From: Megaleporinus macrocephalus
Lineage: Eukaryota > Chordata > Actinopteri > Characiformes > Anostomidae
Direction of reading: 5' to 3'
Length of the DNA stretch: 64,000 nt
Assembly: GCA_021613375.1 (NCBI GenBank)
Contig: CM038711.1
Location: 18,601,194-18,665,193 of the forward strand
The notes under the pieces were generated by a model. The model was not told where the DNA came from. It did no database searches and saw only the letters and a program-made list of their open reading frames with translations. Position 1 is the stretch's first letter, and each line of letters starts with the position of its first letter. Position numbers and translations under genes: made by a program. Below, one piece after another: positions 1 through 10,612 of this stretch.

Positions 1-3000
1 GCATTATGCTAATGATGACTCATTTAGGGGTATCAGGGTCTTAGGGCCTTCTGTGAGCATTTGAGGGAGTGAAATGTGCACCAGCCCGACTCAGGTGAGT
101 GTTCAGACTTCTTATTGGATACATTTTAAATAAAATGCATTCTGTTCAGTTGATGGATGAGTGTTTGTTGGCCTTTCTTTACAATACATTTACAGCTGCT
201 AGATTCATTTCCAGAATTTCATGTCTTTTCCAGTTCATTTCTCTTGCACTCCTAAATATAAACTTGTTTGTGGAGGGATACCATAGAACTGGGGGCCCTA
301 ACACTTTGTATTAGTGGGCCAAATGTCTTTGTGGTGGGCTGAGGGCCAAACCAGTATATGAATACAGATAGAATTTTTAGAAATGTATGTTATGATGTGT
401 ACAATATTTTGTCATTAAAATGTTACTATAAAAAAATATTAATGAAAATTTGTATTTCGGAGGCAGCAAACCTAAGATTTTTATTTATCAGGCCATATTT
501 CTGTCCTGATACCATTAGATCAGTAAACATGTGGATAATCTAATAGAGGTTATGTAGAAAACATTTGATTGTACCTAATATTAATATGGGCTTATAGTAA
601 CTTTTCATAGCCTATCTTAGTATAGTAAAAACAACATAATTAACTTTTTTGTATCTCTTTATTTGTGACAAAATACAAGCATTTCTGATTAGCAAAGCAG
701 GGGGTTAAATACAGAGAAAGCTTAAATAAACCAAACAGGAGTAAATCTTTATTTAATGTCTTAGTCCACAAACCAGAATTAGAATATTGAATTATGATTG
801 CAGAGGGTCAGTAACTGACCTGAGGAGCGATTCATTGGCAATAGTTCATAACCAGGATTTTATTAGCTTAAAATAGAACTGTGTCTGTGTACTGGGTTTG
901 GTTATACCATGATGTGGCTTTTAATCTGATTAGTTTCACCTGTAAATAATGAGGTATGTCAGATGTGTCCTTTAGTAACACATCACTGGATGTTCCTACT
1001 TAAAGACCTTGAAATTCCTAAGAGATGCTCATAAACCTCTCTTACTCGTAAATCTTGTACAGATGAGTATGACTGCTTATGCAAACAACCAGAGGCACAA
1101 CACAGTGTGTGGTGAACTATATTGCCTCCAGTTGTCTACATAAGCAATCGTGAAATCATATATATGACTAACAAGTAGGGAATTACAGGAAGTACATTGC
1201 AAATGCATCAGCTTTATTTTCCATGAATTTTTATTGAAGAATGGGTCTTTAATTCAAAGGATCTGCCTGTATTCCTGGTTTGTGTAGTACATGAATGCAA
1301 TGAGAAAGATAATTTGTTCCTAGTCAATATTTCTCTGTAACCACATTAGAAATGCTCACATCCAACTTTATTTGAGATAGACAGAGCATTAGGAATGCAA
1401 ACTGAATTCACTGTGACTAGTGGAAATCCTATGTAGTTAGTAAATACTAACATTATCAAACACTATCAAAACAAGCAGAACTAGAATCTCTGACAACTAT
1501 ATAAAGAATTCACTAATGCATGCAATAGTGAAGGACAATGGCAGTCAAAACTATGTGTGTGGGGTGTTTAGAAGATCCAGCAAAAAGTTTAAAAAATCAA
1601 AAAAAAAAGTACTGACAATACTCTTTGGTAGGGAGTACTGGCCTTACTGGCCTTCTACCCAAGTAAAAATTTGGCTGTATTGTGCTTTATTTCATTATTT
1701 GCAGTGAATGTTTTATTTATTAGTTTATATTAAATTCATTATTTTAAAATCTAATAACAAGAACAGAATCCTCAATTGGTAGGTTGCATACATACATTGA
1801 CATTTGTATATAAGCCATAAAAAATGTGACTTCAAGGAAGGTCTAATGAGTTCTGTGAAAAATATGTCTGTCAGTTTTTATTTATTCCGTTCAGTTTGTT
1901 CATTTAGCTATACTACTTTGTTTCTTATAATAAAGAAACCATAATATTTTCCATTGTTGTACCTTGGTAGATATAGTCAAGTAAGTTCCATTGTTTAAGA
2001 CTTCAGGAGCTTATCATGTCAGGTTAACCATAAAGATAATTATGAAGACCAATAGTGAAACCAGTGAAACCAATCAATCTTGATTCGTGAAAACATGGCT
2101 CACTTCTGAGTCATTCTGCAGCAAGGTAAATTATATGCTAATATCTATAATAATACCAGAATCCCATAGGGGATTAATTTTGCATTATTGTAAAGTTTTG
2201 ACCTTTATGGCTTGAATTAAGGGGCTAACTCTTATAGTCAGAATATAACGGTGTGGGAATTACAGCCATTTTACACACAATCTTTCTATTTTCTTGGACA
2301 CAAGAACTAAACAACAGAAATGTTTCTTGAAGTAAAGCAGGTAATCATAGTCTACACATTAAGTGTGTCAGTATCACTTGTTGAATTGTTAAAAAGCAAC
2401 AATGCATTGGTGGGCTTGGCAATAACAAAAATACTCAGTTGGGTACAGCAGACTCACAGTAGTGGATGACCAAATTATAATGTTAAACAAAAATTAAAAC
2501 TGATAAAAAACAATCCAAAAGATGAAGAACTTGTTAATTGTTTAAATGAGGAAAATGTGAATAATAAAACAAACTGCTTATGATCCAGAACATACCACAT
2601 AATATGTGATATAGATGTATGGATATGTGGCTTTGTTCAGTTGCTGTTACTAATGATGGGAGTACAAAAGCAAATATTAAATAACTATGGCTACCATGCC
2701 TTTAATCTAGGAATCTGGAATTACACATATATTTCGGTAAAGATTGAGACTCTGCATTGTAAAGATTATATAATGAACAGGGAAGCTCAACTATGAAATA
2801 TAGGTAGAGCAATATTTATGTACACAAATATGTAAACCGCCCAGAAGCATTGTAACTGCTCACACTGAACCAATGGAAAAACTGGGTAACACTTTACCAT
2901 GCAAGAGAACAAATACTCCAAACATACTGCTAAAGCAACTTCGAAGTTCTTTGGGCCAACAAGTTTGGGTGTGTTTTTTGAGCCAATTACTCTTGATCCT

Positions 3001-3611
3001 CTGACATGAGGCATTATGTTTAAACCACCCAGTATAAATATGAAATGTTCTTGAATAAAGTTGACATCATAACTATTTTTTTATTTCAAAACCAAATGTG
3101 CTGGAAAACAGACCCAAAACAATAAAAAGACAAATGCCGACGTTAGGTCTAACCATCTGCTCCAGCCCGTCATTGGTTCCACTTACTTTACACACAATAA
3201 ATGTCAGGAGAAATGTTGGCTCTACTGGTGCACAGTTTGACAAGTTACTAGTGAAAACTTGAAAAATCGGTTTCTGGATTTGACTGCATACTTCATACTT
3301 TCAGTCAACACACTGTAGCTTCTTAGTGTCTCTTTGACTGTTAGCAAGTCATGCATGTTTTAAATGTGAAAGATTTCTTAACCTGTGCAGCAGCATTACG
3401 TTTAAGAGCCGCAGAGTGTTGTATTCAGTGGCTAGTGGTGTTTGATGGACAGTAATAAGGCCTTTTTGTATGATGGAGATTTATTGACTGAAGTGTTTGA
3501 ACTGATTAGACTTTGATCTTTCTGCTTCTCACATTTAACATTATTTATATGTTTCTGGAATTTTTAATAGTTTAGTACTTTTATAAAGTATTATATTACA
3601 AATAATGACTT
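1..3611. other. AT-rich intergenic DNA, no gene seen
   Basis: Scattered short open frames (the longest about 75 codons) have no recognisable protein features, biased composition or splice context. No repeat family is recognisable here. Treat as unannotated non-coding sequence. Confidence 0.55.
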
Positions 3612-3642
3612 CAAGTGCAAATGGTTCTTCCATTTGCACTTG
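3612..3642. repeat. 13-bp perfect inverted repeat with octamer-like cores
   Basis: CAAGTGCAAATGG is followed by a 5-base spacer (TTCTT) and its exact reverse complement CCATTTGCACTTG. Each arm carries GTGCAAAT, one base from the POU octamer ATGCAAAT. It could be a DNA or RNA hairpin, or a paired POU binding site. The structure is read directly; the function is inference. Confidence 0.6.
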
Positions 3643-3817
3643 CATTTTTGTGTCTATAATATAATTTGTCCTGAATCATTTCCAATTCACTCCAGCAATA
3701 TAGTGACCCTTCATGCATCACATGTTTGGAAAGATTGGACATTAAATAAAGTCATTCATAATTTTCAGCACCAATTTAATAAAAACCTACACAGAAGCTT
3801 TAACATCTAAATTTATA

Positions 3818-4110
3818 CACTCACCGACAACAGTCCAGGCTAATGGAGATGGTGTACTGGTGGTTTTCTTGGGACAATTGGTGCCTTTAATATCAATCAA
3901 TGATTGCTTGAATGCTGTATCTTATTTGAGTATTAATGGACGTTCTTTCATGACCATTATTTATCATCTCCTTATGGCTATTTCTGATATGATAAGGCAA
4001 AAAGTCACAAACCAAAAGTCATCTCAAACTGGATTCCTGAACTTGATAATGAGTTCAATATTCTTTTCAGGCCTTCCCAGTTACTGGATTTGAATCCTAT
4101 AGAGTCTACA
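3818..4110 (+). pseudogene. Tc1/mariner-type transposase fragment (decayed)
   Basis: The left edge TACACTCACCGACAAC resembles the terminal inverted repeat of a common fish Tc1/mariner group (TACACTCACCGGCC type). It runs almost directly into the catalytic C-terminal half of a DDE transposase, so the 5' half is missing. Visible similarity: a GQLVPL-like stretch, then a second-Asp region reading DKAKSHK (family DNAPCHK) in a shifted frame. At 4087-4104 DLNPIE preserves the catalytic Glu, again in a different frame from the preceding open frame. At least two frameshifts are therefore present and it cannot encode an active enzyme. Assignment rests on remembered family motifs; a translated search against transposase libraries would settle the family. 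Confidence 0.7.
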
Positions 4111-5845
4111 GTAATATGTTTTCATATCCCTAAAGTTCAGTCCTTAAAGTTGGTTGCATTTTCATATGATTACCAAATGCATTAAGTGATACCCATATAT
4201 GCAGTGTACTCCAATTTCTTAGTTTGAAAGTCTGGATTTCTGAGAACTTGGTTTGTATTCAGTAATCAGCTCTTTACCTGTATGTATACCTCGCTCTGCC
4301 TTTTGTTTCGTTTTTGTTAGACTGTGCAAAAAAACAAATGGCTGTTCCAGAAACAGCAAGCATTGTTTGGTACAGCACCTGAGAAGTGGGAGCTAAACAC
4401 TTTTGGAATGATTCTGAAACTAATTATATGCATGCTGAAACCACGAACTTCAGTTCCATCTTCGAGGTGATGTATGTTCACATTTTCTGCTAAAGTTACT
4501 CAAATTTATATAAAAACTCCTCAGCATGAAATTGAAATTTTGCGGAATTCAGTGAGTTTAGTGGTTGCAAAGCAGAAATCAGGTTACTGCCTGACTCATG
4601 TAGTCCTGGAGTTTCCCATTATCTGATTACCCAAGTGAAAACACTTTGAATAAAGTACTGACAAAATCTGATTTTCTGCAGTTATCAGATTAGCAAGTGC
4701 ATGTAAACACACTCAGCACTGAGTTGTTTTCAGTGGAAAGATAGGCAGAAGCACCTGTGGGTTTTTTGGAGCTTGATCTTCCTCTTTTTCAAAGATAAAA
4801 GCTGCAAGCACTGTTTATCTACAGGGTTTTATAGTTGCTAGAGGTCCTGTTTTCTTTGTCTCCTTTTGAACTCCAGTTTTGGAAACTCAGGGTTTTTTTT
4901 TTTTACATATTTTCCTTAGACTTTCTCTGGCTCGTGTATTTGTGCTTAACAGCCTTAAATGCCACTCTGACTGCCCTGATCTATTTGAATACCTTTTTTT
5001 ATAACTTCATTTTTTTGTTGTGCATTATTTGCAATATATGCTATAAATATGCCTCTTAACCTGCTTGTATAATTAGAAATAAATTAATTGCTTAATGGTT
5101 TTAACTATATCACAATTTTAAAAGGTACAGGCTGTGATCATCCATACATTGGCTTTGCATGCATTTTGGCCACACATTGACACTTAAGGAAAAAAATAAG
5201 AAATTGTGCCATTCGGTAAACCAGCAATACATTCAGCCATCTGCAACACTGACACTCATACAAAGAGATAGAGAATAAGAAATCAGGCCTATTCACTCTT
5301 AGTCAAAAGGCACAAGATCCCACACAAAAGACAAAGCAAATAATCAGACTGGGCTATCTGCATTCCCTGTGCGTTTCCTTTTAGGTTATGACCAAAACGC
5401 AAGCACATCCATCTTTCTGTATGTATTTCACATGAGGAAAGCCTGTGACACATTATTGGAGTGGTCTTTTCTTGTTAGATGAAATATGTATTCAACAGAC
5501 CGCCATAACAACAACATCTTACAACATCTCAATGATGTAGCAACAACGCTCTGAATACATACAGTAGATTAGCAAGAGGCCATCACTTACCTGTGTAAAT
5601 AAGACTTTTCAATCATTTGCTGATTGAAATTTAGTTTTTGAATTCATCTGAATTTAGTTTTTGTTTACTTTATTTGGAGGAACCAAATTCATAAATGTGC
5701 ATATTGACCTAAGATGTCACTGAACATGTAACAGGTATAAAACAGATTATCTCAACATCACTAACAAGCTTTTACAGACACCCTGCTGATACCATCCTGT
5801 AACTGGAGATAAACTGGTAATGAAGGGTAAAGATTGAGGCAAGTT
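4111..5845. other. Intergenic DNA, no gene seen
   Basis: AT-rich sequence with poly-T and poly-A runs and a few short open frames without protein features. No recognised repeat. Confidence 0.5.
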
Positions 5846-5998
5846 TTGGATTGAGGTTAAGGTAAGGGTTAGGATTTAGGCCAGGGAGAGGCATGAAATT
5901 AGGTTTTGGGTTGGAGTTCAGGTTAGGGTCAGGATTAGAGCCAGGCTGAGGGTTAGGATTAGGTTTTGGGTTAAGGTTTAGTTTAGGATTAGGGCTGT
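5846..5998. repeat. Degenerate telomere-like GGGTTA/GGATTA minisatellite
   Basis: About 150 bp of variants of GGTTAGG, GGATTAGG, GGTTTTGGG and GGTTAAGG on the + strand. The minus strand reads as a spurious Asn-Pro/Lys-Pro repeat protein. Such degenerate (TTAGGG)-like arrays occur interstitially in fish and other vertebrate genomes. The copies are too divergent to be a recent telomere insertion. Confidence 0.75.
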
Positions 5999-6377
5999 AG
6001 TGAGACATAATAAGACTACTTAATTTAACATATCAACAATACATCTACTTAATGTAAATAATGTAATAACATTATATTTTAAAGATATTTTAATGTAGTC
6101 AGATGCTTCATTAATAATCTGCCATTTAAAATAAAGTGTGACCAGTATACTTTATAAACAAATAGTGGGCCATATAAATAGTTAAGTTCACTTGTAATTT
6201 AGTTCACCTGAACTGGGAAATGTTATAAACTAAAAAGTACTAATTAAAAAGTGGGCCAATTTAGTCCTACGAAGCATAGCATTTTTGCATTTACAAGTAT
6301 ACTACTAGTATAATGATATTAGTATACTTACTAGATAAAGTCTACTTGAAAAATGTACTTAAATAAGACCTACATTA
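5999..6377. other. AT-rich DNA with an AAGTATACT palindrome
   Basis: No coding signal. AAGTATACT (6295-6303) and AGTATACTT (6321-6329) form a 9-bp inverted repeat, and ACTAGTAT-like words lie between them. This may be part of a decayed inverted-repeat element. Confidence 0.45.
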
Positions 6378-6455
6378 TATGTACAAAAGTATTGGGACAC
6401 CTACACATTACACCTATATGAGTTTTTATGACAACCTACTCTGAATCTATGGATA

Positions 6456-7333
6456 TTAACCCCCTCTTGTCTGACTGGTGGATGCTTTGTTTCGTGTGAA
6501 GCTGACCAATGGGCTTTCATAAAATCACTAATGACCCGCCCACACATCCAATCTATCAATATTCATCAGAGAGAGACGTACCGGGGAGCAAACAGTTCAC
6601 AGCTGCTGAAGCTGCAGCAGCGCTACTGAAAAGCAGCGATGAAGATAGCGGTGCATCAGAGCCTGAGTCTTTGATTCATATAATGAGGAAGAATACAATC
6701 GGGATCCGTTTGAAGATCGCCAAATGTATTTATAAAAACGTTTTTATGATGTGAGCTAGCTAGCAGGCTAAAGGGTGTTCCTGTATGTGAGGAATTGATT
6801 TATGAGCGCCATCTAGCTAGGTAGCTAGTTAGGTTACAACAGTCATGACCTAATTGATTCGTGTCCCATAGTAAATTCTTACTTTACTATTTAAAAGTTC
6901 ATTTTCTGCACAAACATTTACTAATGTATTTCTTCATGTTTATGTCCAAGTTTATGGCTGTTGGCTGTTGTATCAAGTACAGTGGCAACATTCTACTCAA
7001 TAAACGTTTTTACAGAAATTATTTCATATTTGTACACTATTTTATTGATACATTCAACTATTGATGTGAAGCTAAGGCTCTGGTAAAACAATTTGTCCAC
7101 ATAAGTAAAACACATTTTTTACAAGATACATGCAGAATTTTAAAATTGGACTTCAAGTTTTTCAGGTTTAGGACCAGATAATCTCCTCATACTTTCTCTA
7201 GGTCACTTATTTACTCATTATTGAGACAGCAGAGACTGTTCTGAATATTTTGATATAAAATATGTGGGTATTATGTTACATGCAAGTATATATTTAAAAA
7301 TCGAGATAATGCCCTTAGACCCCAAAGGGTTAA
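6456..7333 (+). mobile_element. piggyBac-like non-autonomous element with TTAA duplication
   Basis: An 870-bp insert (6460-7329) is bracketed by TTAA at 6456-6459 and 7330-7333. It begins CCCCCTCTTGTCTG and ends with the complement of CCCTTTGGGGTCTAA, that is, CCC...GGG ends with weakly matching terminal repeats. TTAA target duplication and CCC termini are diagnostic of piggyBac elements. It sits inside the Tc1 relic, so it arrived later. The coding part is reduced to a short N-terminal piece, so mobilisation would have needed a transposase supplied by another copy. Confidence 0.75.
6509..6745 (+). pseudogene. piggyBac-like transposase N-terminal remnant
   Basis: The reading frame contains KQFTAAEAAAALLKSSDEDS followed by GASEPES. 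This resembles the FTAEEAL...SDEDSD acidic N-terminus typical of piggyBac transposases. Near 6670 the frame shifts; the alternative frame continues the acidic style as DSYNEEEYNRDPFEDRQMY. Nothing like the DDD catalytic core follows before the element's right end, so roughly the first 70 codons survive and the rest is deleted. The identification is by motif style and by its position inside a TTAA-flanked element. The start codon at 6509 may not be the original one. Confidence 0.6.
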
Positions 7334-7940
7334 TGGGGAATTTTGCCCCCCTTTGCAGCTGTTGGGTAAGAAGAGTTGGCTCACGATCTCTGTTCTAGTT
7401 CATCTTTAAGGTGTTTAGTGGGGTTGTGGTCAGGTCTCTTTGCGGGCCAGTAAAGTTCTTCTGCACCAAACTTACCCAACCATGTTTTTATGGAGCTGGC
7501 TTTGTGCACTGGCACATGCTGGAACAGAAAAGCATCTTCCTCAAACTGCTCCCACAAAGCTGGAAACTTTTAATTGTCCAAAATTTCTTGTACGCTAAAG
7601 CACTAAGATTTCCCTTTACTGGACCTAAAGGTTCTAATCTAACCCCTAAAAAACAGCCCCATAACATTCTCTCTCCTCCACCAAACAGTCGACACACTGC
7701 AGGCAGGCACGTAACGTTATCCTGGCCATCTCCAAACCCAGACGCGTTCGTCGGACTGTCAGATAGAATAGTGAGATTCGTCACTCCACAGAACAACTGC
7801 TGCAAAGTCCAGTGGTTCATCCGGTGCTTGGCATTATGCTTGGTGATGCAAGGCCTGCATGCAGCTGCTTGGCCTTGAAAATCCATGCCATGAAGCTCCC
7901 TGCGTACAGTGTTTGTGCTGATGTTAATGCCAGAAGACTG
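7334..7940 (-). pseudogene. Tc1-like transposase, catalytic domain, inactivated
   Basis: Read on the minus strand, the frame runs through ISTNTVRRELHGMDF and a NAKHRM segment. It then reaches ILSDSPTNAS, which keeps the first catalytic Asp of the family SDES motif, and MLWGCFLGVRLEPLGPVKGN. The next catalytic motif, normally QHDCAPVHKA, reads QHVPVHKA at about 7500-7530, so the second Asp has been deleted. The third, NPIEHL, reads NPTKHL with AAA at 7414-7416 on the coding strand, so the catalytic Glu is now Lys. Two of the three DDE metal-binding residues are lost. The N-terminal helix-turn-helix region is absent. The plus-strand open frame over the same bases is a shadow. Confidence 0.82.
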
Positions 7941-8039
7941 TGGGTGTCCGTCTCCTCCATACCGCCATCCTGGCTGAAGTGTTCTCTTTTTAGAAAAGAG
8001 ACTTAGAAAACAGGGAGCAAACACTCTTAATCTATAAAG

Positions 8040-9250
8040 ATTCATTCACTTTTTTGGCCTGTCAAAGCTTAAAGGCAAATGCATGCAGCTGGTTAAAGCT
8101 GAATGAGTTGCATTGAGATAAGAGGAGCTGTTACTGCTGGCTCAGTGGTGCGATTCCATCAGAGGCCAGAGGCAAGTAAACAAAGAGGAAATGAGAGAAA
8201 GTCTTAGCATGTGCAAACCACTGCCACACACGGATACAATCAGTTAGCTATCAGCAGTCCGGAACACACACTGTATGGCGTTCACACCCATTCTGTTTAC
8301 TCTGGTTAGGCAAGACTGGATGAAAAATGGAGAAGCTTTTTTCTCTCTTTGACAAAGTCAATAAATACTGTTTAATGAAGGTATTCCATCTCCTTGTGTC
8401 CATGTCGGAAAGCACACATGCATGCGCAAACCCCTGCTTTAGCACAAAGCCCAAACGCCAGCATGTGTCTGGCTCTAAAAGTACCCAGATATTTGTGTTC
8501 ATTTTTCCCCTTTAGATTTTTATCTCAGTTCCCCACCTGTGTGCGGAACAACGCCCTCACATTCAGTGACATCAGAACAGAAGACTTTGTTGGTACTTTT
8601 TGGCCCTATAGCCCTTTAATCCACTGACTGAAAAGAATCTCTTACCACTCCGCCTGCTCCTTTGGCCTTTCAGGACGCCCTCTGTGTAAGCCCCTTTATG
8701 CACATGTTTTTCATTGTGAATTATAGCCGCTCAGTGAATGGTGAGAACGGGAAAAAGAAAGGACAGCTTTATATGATAAGGATGTGCTGCTTTGGCCAGT
8801 TAGAGCGATCCTCATTTCACTGGGCAGGAGCTTTCCTCTTTCAGGGGCATGGATTTCTCATCGTATGGAAAATAAGCATGGTAATAGGTGTGAAATTTTC
8901 AATGCCATATCACAAAGTAATATATTTGGAGGCAAGAAAAGATATCCTATGCATGACAATGGGCTAAAATGACAAACTATTACCCTGAGATAGAGGCTGA
9001 AGGTAGTGAATCACTATAAATTCAATTAGAAAAGCCATTATCTTGTTTTTTTCCGTGTAATTTATCACAATTTTTGTGAGTGCATCAAGATAATGGAAAA
9101 TCTGCCCACTTCATCAGCGTTGTGAGGTTTTCTATTGATATCCAAATTCGCTAAAGGACACGATGCGGAATCTAAAGTGAAGATGCCCTGTCCTTGAGGG
9201 CTGCTCAAATGTATTCTGATTGCTTTCCGCCACAATGACTATAAAGGTTT
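8040..9250. promoter_or_regulatory. Candidate conserved non-coding block
   Basis: Repeat-free, complex sequence next to the Tc1 relic, with higher GC than its surroundings and no long open frame that makes sense. Visible cores include GTAAACA (8176-8182, FOX type) overlapping an ACAAAG word, CAATAAATA near 8360, and TATGCATGA near 8948. The texture resembles a vertebrate enhancer cluster. Conservation was not tested. Confidence 0.4.
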
Positions 9251-10532
9251 CTTCAAGGCTGTTCTGAGTGCAACTTTTTTCATTTTAATGAAGGTTGAAT
9301 GTTGTTTCTGGTTTAGTCTACATCAGCAGTTTCTCTTATTTATTTTAGTACCAACATAAATGTATCCTGATTATGATCTCTACAAATCTTAAAAACTTAA
9401 AAACACACATCTGCATCTGAATACAGATCATTCATTACTGGATTATGAATCTGGATTCTGAATACTGACATTAGACCCTGCTTGCTGTTTACCTATCTGC
9501 AGTGCTATGGTGGTGTGCAGTTCTGTGCTGTTCAATTGGTTTCTATATTGTTTAATCAATTAACTGGCAGCAAAATATCCTAATCTATCTCTTCAAACCA
9601 ACACAACACGTATTGCTTTCTGCATGCAGATTTAAGTTACAGCTAAACAGTATTGTTGTATATGTCCATAACTTTTCCATACTGATGGGAGACGTATATA
9701 AAAAGATGTATATAAAAAAATTAAATAAAAGACGTAGGAAAGTTTCAAGAAAGGTTGCCCTTCTTGATTATTTATTCGATTAATGATCATTTTAATGGAA
9801 GTTGAATGTTGTTACTTATTTCTTCTTTATTAGGGGGATTAAATATATTTGCTCCACAATTCCACATGAAACATCTGCTCAATGGTACATTGTTCACTAA
9901 GTTAGCTAAATGATATACAATGAGCTTTCTCTGTTGTTGTCTGCTTTTAAGCTTCTGAGAGATCCCAGTGTTTTGTATCTATGCAGACTGCAAACTTCCA
10001 GTTCAGTACTCTCTCCACTCTCCTGTGTAATGATTCAAAATCAGGAATAAACAGACAGAATGATCTTTGGTTTCAGTGCCAGAGGCGTGCTTGATAGCTT
10101 GTTAGCCATAGCAACAGTAACTAAACATATGACTGGGCTTAGTGAAGGGTCAGACCTGACCTATTCTCGCATGTAAAAGCAGGAGAAAGTTAGCTGGAGT
10201 CGTGCAGCTACAGGAAAGTATCAGAAAAGCTGCATTGATTGTGCAGGTCTGGGCAGTGTTCCAGTGCTGTATGGGTCTGTTCTTCTTCTACTGTGTCATG
10301 TTTCTTAGAAAGTGGACTGGAGTTGGTCTTCACCAGAATGCAAGAGTAACAGTTACAGGAGTTACTCTCAGAAATATGGCTGGAACTTTGTTTCTGAATA
10401 AAACCATTTCTAAAAACAGTAACATTTGCCATTTTTTAGTCAATCAGGCAATTAAACTAATGCAGAAATGGGGAACTGAAAAATGTAAAAAATACCCTAA
10501 ACAAACAAAAAAACATAACCAATGCAAAACAA

Positions 10533-10533
<1 letters not shown>
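9251..10533. other. Intergenic DNA with a 28-bp direct repeat
   Basis: CATTTTAATG(A)AGGTTGAATG-type words occur at 9281-9308 and 9788-9814 with a few differences. Otherwise AT-rich sequence without recognisable genes. Confidence 0.5.

Positions 10534-10612
<79 letters not shown>
10534..10612. repeat. Compound microsatellite (ATT)n-(AGT)n
   Basis: About 14 ATT units change abruptly into about 12 AGT units. The Leu-rich/Val-rich open frame across it is an artefact of the repeat. Confidence 0.95.

Larger units (their letters stand above)
6378..7940 (-). mobile_element. Tc1-like DNA transposon relic, interrupted by a piggyBac-like insert
   Basis: The left terminus TGTACAAAAGTATTGGGACA beside a TA is the end of a widespread fish Tc1 family. 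The transposon then continues only past the piggyBac-like insert (6460-7329), entering sequence that reads as transposase on the minus strand. Removing the insert and one TTAA rejoins continuous Tc1 sequence. Similarity fades near 7935, so the end carrying the transposase N-terminus (DNA-binding domain) and the other terminal repeat are missing. This is an inactive, 5'-truncated copy. Confidence 0.8.

Noticed and set aside
5772..6008. Asn-Pro-rich protein on the minus strand
   Set aside because: Translation of the telomere-like minisatellite.
7411..7878. 155-codon plus-strand open frame
   Set aside because: Antisense shadow of the Tc1 transposase relic, which is recognisable on the minus strand.
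10534..10612. CRISPR-like or structured array
   Set aside because: Simple trinucleotide microsatellite with no spacers; the window is eukaryotic.
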